DNA from: Galbula dea
Lineage: Eukaryota; Chordata; Aves; Piciformes; Galbulidae
Reading direction: 5' to 3'
Length of the DNA stretch: 64,000 nt
Assembly: GCA_013399015.1 (NCBI GenBank)
Contig: VWZX01006832.1
Location: forward strand, 1 to 64,000
Numbering within the stretch: position 1 is the first letter of the stretch; each line of letters starts with the position of its first letter. A program made the position numbers and the translations under genes. The notes below the pieces were generated by a model. It ran no database searches. It saw nothing but the letters and a program-made list of their open reading frames with translations, and was not told the origin of the DNA. Shown here in pieces: positions 59,601-64,000 of the stretch.

Positions 59601-62600
59601 CACCTTACTGTTCTCCTAACCTACTTGTCCTGGTTATGCTTGGCCATCTGCTTGACAGGAAGGCAGCAGCATTTCCCTGCATGTCCCACCTTGCTATTTC
59701 TTGCAACACTCTCAACACGTTTTTATCAGACGATGAAACATGGTTTCTAACCCCGAGATACTGCCACTACCACAAATCCATTACTTACACTGAACATGCT
59801 GACAGTGGTGGTAGCAACAAGATATTTTGATTTTGTCTGAACACCCTGAATGCTCATTGTCCTCTCACTGTCTGAAATGAGACAGCCATTTTCCAGAACT
59901 GGAGCAGGCTCTGCACAAGAAGGAGACAAATTTTTTTTTATTAGATACTTGTATATTTTACTGGGGTTTTTGTGTAATGAGATTTCACTGAAAGTTTCCT
60001 CAGGGCTCCTTATTTCCCCCTGTCCAAGCCACATCATGCCAGTATTAGCACAGACTTTAGGTTAAGTCCAAATTACCCAAGGCAGAGCTGTTCTGAAGAT
60101 CACCCACAGGAAGCCGGGAACTGTCGTGTGGCCCAAAGAAGTTGTCCTCCAGCCTCTGGAGAGAAATTCATATCACAAACACCATTAATACACCACTTTA
60201 TGAGCCTGTGTTTTCCAGTATTGCACACACTAATGAAAAGCCAAATAAAAGGGTGAAATTCAGAGACTGATTATTCTCTAATATAGCTCACCTGCCAGAG
60301 CACATGGCATCTGGCATCTGTGCAGACACTCACTGGCTAATAGAGATGCTTTACTTCATGTACATGAGGAGAGTAAACAAGTCAGCCTCAGAAACTCATC
60401 TGAAACTTCTCTTAGAATCACAGAACCATTATGGTTGGAAAAGACCTCTGAGATCATCAAGTCCAACCCTTAACCTAACACTAGCATGCTCACCACTGAA
60501 CCATGTCCCCAAGTACTCTAGCTACATGTTTTCTGAACACTACCAGGCATGGTGATTCCACCACCTCCCTGGGAAGACTGTTCCAACACCTGATAGCCCC
60601 ATCAGTGAAGAAATTCTTCCTAATATCTAATCTGAACCTCCCCTAGGGCAACTTGAGGCCATTTCCTCTTGCCCTATCACTCTTCTAACAGATCAGTCAA
60701 TATAGGCTAACACACCTGAAACAGTCCTGCAGCTAGAGTGTTTGCTGAGGAGACCTTAAGTGCTGCTATTATGGTGGTTTGTAAAACACCACTTTACAGC
60801 TGCTAATGTTATCAGTCTAGCACAGAAAAGTAACAGTAAGCTAAAGCAGAAAAACCTGTAAAATGGATGAGAGTAAACAACTTACTAGAACTAGAATTTT
60901 GCTACATTTGTTTCTGAGATTAAGGCTTAAGACATCAGGCAACAAATATTATGCAGGCAGTACCTCAGGGCTGGTTAGAGGTGTGCTCTTCTTGGCTGAC
61001 AAAGCAATCTCTGACTAGAATGGGAGAGAAAAAAGTCAATCACTTAAATGTACTTGCACTATTTCTTCTAGGCAGGCCTCCTTATCAGTGCTTTCAACAC
61101 ATTTATTACAAGCTAGCAGGTTAATAAAATTACACTCTTTCTTCTCCTGCAGAGTTGGCATATGGATACACTGAAACACCTCCCTCAGAAAGGACACTTT
61201 CACCCTCACAAACGGTTCTGTTTCACTGAAGGAAGATGACTGTATCAAAAAGCTAGCTAACAACTTTAACTAATGAACCTCTTACCTCTAGGGGTGGTTT
61301 TGTTTCACCATTGTTGTAAAAGATTTATCAATTCATTTACATAGCAAGCAAATTTCACAAGGTTAACTTCTTACACAGGCAAACGTGATGTGCAAGGTAA
61401 GACAGACAACTGTGCCCTGCTCAAGCAGTGTCTGTTCTTTTACTGCTCTAGCTCTGAGGGAAACTACACTGTGTGTTAGGCAGCACACAGCAGACAACAG
61501 CCAGACAAAAAGTTGCAATGTATTTCTTTTGCTTTACTAGAGGACATTATATTCACAGTGTTCAGAAAGCAAACTTCAGCATACACCACTGAGCTCCAGT
61601 CCCTGGCTTATGGAAAGCAAGTGCTGAGCCTCGTGTGGTCCAGACCACTCCTACCTTGAGGAGAGGCATCTCCCGGGCCTGCTGAATGAGAAGATGCAAT
61701 TCATTAATCTGCTGCCGAACTAGTGGTGGGACAGGATTACAGCAAGCAATGATGCCCTGGGGCTCTCTAAAGAGAGATGAGAAAAACACAGTGTGCTATA
61801 TTTATGGCTGATCTGTTTGCATTTGCATGCAAAGGATGTGCAACCAGATATAATCATGGTCCTGACCACGACAGAGTAACACAAGTCAGATCTATCTGTC
61901 AGTTTATTCTCTGTGATGTAAAATTCTTCTGCCATCAGATTTGTTCAGATTAGGAGAAACCATTAACACAGCTCTCCTCTCACTTATCTTCTCTGTCCCC
62001 ATCTGCATTTCACTCCTTGTTCAGCATTCATTTGGAAGCTGAGCCCAGCAGTGGACTTGTGTCTAAAGATGCATTTTTATTATTCTCAAGCATGGATGTT
62101 AGATATGAGTGCCAAGTGCTTGAGGAAAATGGTGTATAAATTAGATGTTTTAAGGGATCTGCCCTTGCCCCCAGTCCCTTTAGGAACTGTAAAAAAAAAG
62201 CCAAATAAATGCTAAGGGGGAACTCATCCTTCTCTTGCTTTGCAATACTGTAGGAATCTCAGGGGTACATGTGACATACAGTAATGCAAAGCAATGTATT
62301 TATTAGTGGAATAAAATCAGAGAGAGATGTGTCCCAGAAGAGGTTAGGAGCCTTCTGAAGGAGTATTGCTATTTATTTCTCTTCCAAACTGAACCACAGA
62401 GAAAACCAGCATTGAGGGCTAGAAGAGACCAACTCAGAAGTAATTACACACTAGGAAATGACTTACTGGATATAAAAATCAAATGAGACTCCTCAAGGGT
62501 GAACAAAACTTACTTGGGCAGCTCCTCTGCTATCTTCAATAGCATATGACTTGGTAGCACATATCTACAACACAGAGAGGCAGTGTGAATTTAACAGAAC

Positions 62601-63788
62601 ATAGAACACTCTTAAAACTATCTTCAAAGTGCACAAGTCTGTCCCAATTACAAGGTCTCAAAAGATGAAATCAATTAAAAAGAAATTAAGTAGGGCTGAT
62701 CTAGACACCTGTAAGAATTTGCTGCTAATGTAAAGAACTACCTGAGGTAGTATACTGATTTCTACAGGTAACAGAGAGGTTCTACCTTGGGGATTGGAGG
62801 GGCACAAGCCAAGAGACTCACTGAAGCATGGGGCCAAAAAGATTTCCTACCCTGTACTCTCATCCTCTTGACGTGCCGTCTTGTCTCTCCAGGCAAACAG
62901 CAACCTAAATGCTGCTAGCTGCTGGGTGTTGAGATGTTTTTTCTGTTTCCTGTAGAGCTCAAGGTAGGATTCATCTGAAAAGAGGGGCTTGATGTATTTC
63001 TGGACAGGAAAAAAAGAAACACTCATGATCAGCATCAGTTACACTTTCTAGTTTGCCTTGCTTCCCCGAGACACAGCAATCTCACATGGACATAGGGGGA
63101 CTGGGACTGAATAAACTCAGGTGCAATGTGTCTTGGAGCTCTTACTCTAAAGTAGGAGCCTATCCCTGGAAAACATACCCCTCATCCATTTTTAGGGGGA
63201 AACCACCCCCAGCAGCTCCAGGAGCAGCTTTAGACATACCCTATCTTCAAGCTTTACTTCAGTAGACAAGGCCTACTTTCACAGACACTATACAATCATC
63301 TCTTAACGTAACTCCAGCCAGGCTTGGAACTTCTAGGTACATCCAGCAGAACTGGAAATGTAACATCTCTCTTGGAAAAGACTCATCTGAAAGCACTCAA
63401 AGGCCAAGGAGTGTTGGCATTCAAAAACCAGCAAGAAGGCATCTGACTCCAAGGATTTTTGCTGGTGGAACAGGTGACTGCACACAACTGCACCAGTTCA
63501 TAGAACTGCTTTCTGATACACAAAGAGGAACCAAGCCTGTGTCTATGCAACAGATGGAGAATAAGCAAAGGACTTTCTGTCCTACTAAGCCCATATTCTG
63601 ATCCAGGCAATCCAACCAGGTGAAGTTTTACCTTCAGGCAGAGGTCCCTGCTGCGTTGCCACACGACCTGCAGCTGAGTGGGCTGCTCATTCCCTCTCTC
63701 CCACAGGGCCTCCCTCACTTTGTCATAGATGTAGAGCAGGTAGTGAGTGTCATCACGAGCATAGCGAACCATTTCCTCTGGCAGAGGG
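56642..63788 (-). CDS. EXOSC10: Exosome component 10 (RRP6/PM-Scl100), 3' part
   Basis: Catalytic 3'-5' exonuclease of the nuclear RNA exosome (rRNA, snoRNA and RNA surveillance). Minus-strand exons: 63632-63788, 62851-62999, 62514-62564, 61655-61766, 60964-61014, 60077-60155, 59789-59910, 59374-59469, 58695-58769, 58109-58196, 57801-57874, 57110-57275 or 57278, and 56642-56703. All are GT-AG and in phase, about 427 residues. The first readable exon has the end of the DEDD-Y nuclease domain, with the YARDD motif that supplies the catalytic Tyr and Asp. Next comes the HRDC domain (YLELYRKQKKHLNTQQ, RLLFAWRDKTAR, IIACCNPVPPLVRQQIN). A charged tail follows, with FENPFRM, AKFDPSSKIYEISNRWKL, a KKRPK basic cluster and FTPFDYSKSNFKVFAG. 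Upstream exons lie beyond 64000. The last exon was not identified. Confidence 0.95.
57276..57281 (-). promoter_or_regulatory. EXOSC10: Tandem NAGNAG acceptor in EXOSC10
   Basis: The acceptor before the exon at 57110-57275 reads CAGCAG, so splicing can use either AG. Use of the first adds one glutamine before EQASKKSER. Both choices keep the frame. Confidence 0.55.
60413..60690 (-). mobile_element. CR1 LINE fragment in an EXOSC10 intron
   Basis: CR1 3' part in reverse complement: AGAATCACAGAACCATTATG, GTTGGAAAAGACCTCTGAGA and TCATCAAGTCCAACCCTTAA. The ACCACCTCCCTGGGAAGACTG and TTCCTCTTGCCCTATCACT blocks follow. It lies in the intron between the exons at 60077-60155 and 60964-61014, in the same orientation as the gene. 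Confidence 0.92.
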
Positions 63789-64000
63789 CTAGAAAGAGAG
63801 CCAAAGTTACACTAACACATTGCAGCTGCCCTGCAAACTGTCACTTCCTCTTGCAAGCCATATTAGGGCAAACTATACATAAACCATGCCAACAACTAAC
63901 ACAGAAATTCTTCTGTTTCTTTACTGAAGGGTTTCTGGGCAAGGGCAGTAACATGCTGTGTGCTCTCCAATTCAGATGGCATCCTGTTCACAAGCCTGAG

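Overview
This is a 64 kb stretch of vertebrate, almost certainly avian, nuclear DNA. It has intron-containing genes with GT-AG splice sites, four fragments of the bird/reptile LINE CR1, and a gene set matching the TARDBP-MASP2-SRM-EXOSC10 block of human 1p36.22, which lies on a microchromosome in birds. Two short N runs (35698-35723 and 52732-52744) mark assembly gaps in GC-rich DNA. All gene names come from reading translated exons; no database was searched.

Layout. (1) 1-7.0 kb, plus strand: TARDBP (TDP-43), with a complete 414-residue coding sequence in five coding exons. Its 3'UTR keeps the TDP-43 self-binding element and a poly(A) signal placed just before a 3' splice site. (2) 7.1-19.5 kb, minus strand: MASP2. 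The first four exons (signal peptide, CUB1, EGF) are intact and match the short product MAp19. The serine-protease exon at 7.13-7.65 kb is a decayed relic with frameshifts and lost catalytic residues. No CUB2 or CCP exon was recognised between them. (3) 19.5-35.4 kb: gene-poor DNA with three CR1 fragments and one exon-like segment. (4) 35.4-39.4 kb: CORT (somatostatin-2/cortistatin) on the minus strand, two exons, with a TATA box and CRE-like site. A CpG island lies just beyond its stop codon and may drive an antisense plus-strand transcript. (5) 39.4-47.9 kb: gene-poor DNA with one perfect CRE palindrome. (6) 47.9-52.9 kb, minus strand: SRM (spermidine synthase), exons 2-8 readable. Exon 1 is probably lost in the 13-N gap. 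Its promoter has two CCAAT boxes, an E-box and a GC box. (7) 56.6-63.8 kb, minus strand: EXOSC10 (nuclear exosome 3'-5' exonuclease), 13 internal/3' exons. Its 5' exons lie beyond the window and its last exon was not located.

The genes are not one pathway. TARDBP and EXOSC10 are nuclear RNA-processing factors, SRM makes polyamines, MASP2 belongs to the lectin pathway of complement, and CORT is a secreted neuropeptide. The most notable observation is the asymmetric decay of MASP2: the CUB1-EGF half is under evident constraint while the protease exon is dead. This predicts a bird with a MAp19-like protein but no MASP-2 protease from this locus.
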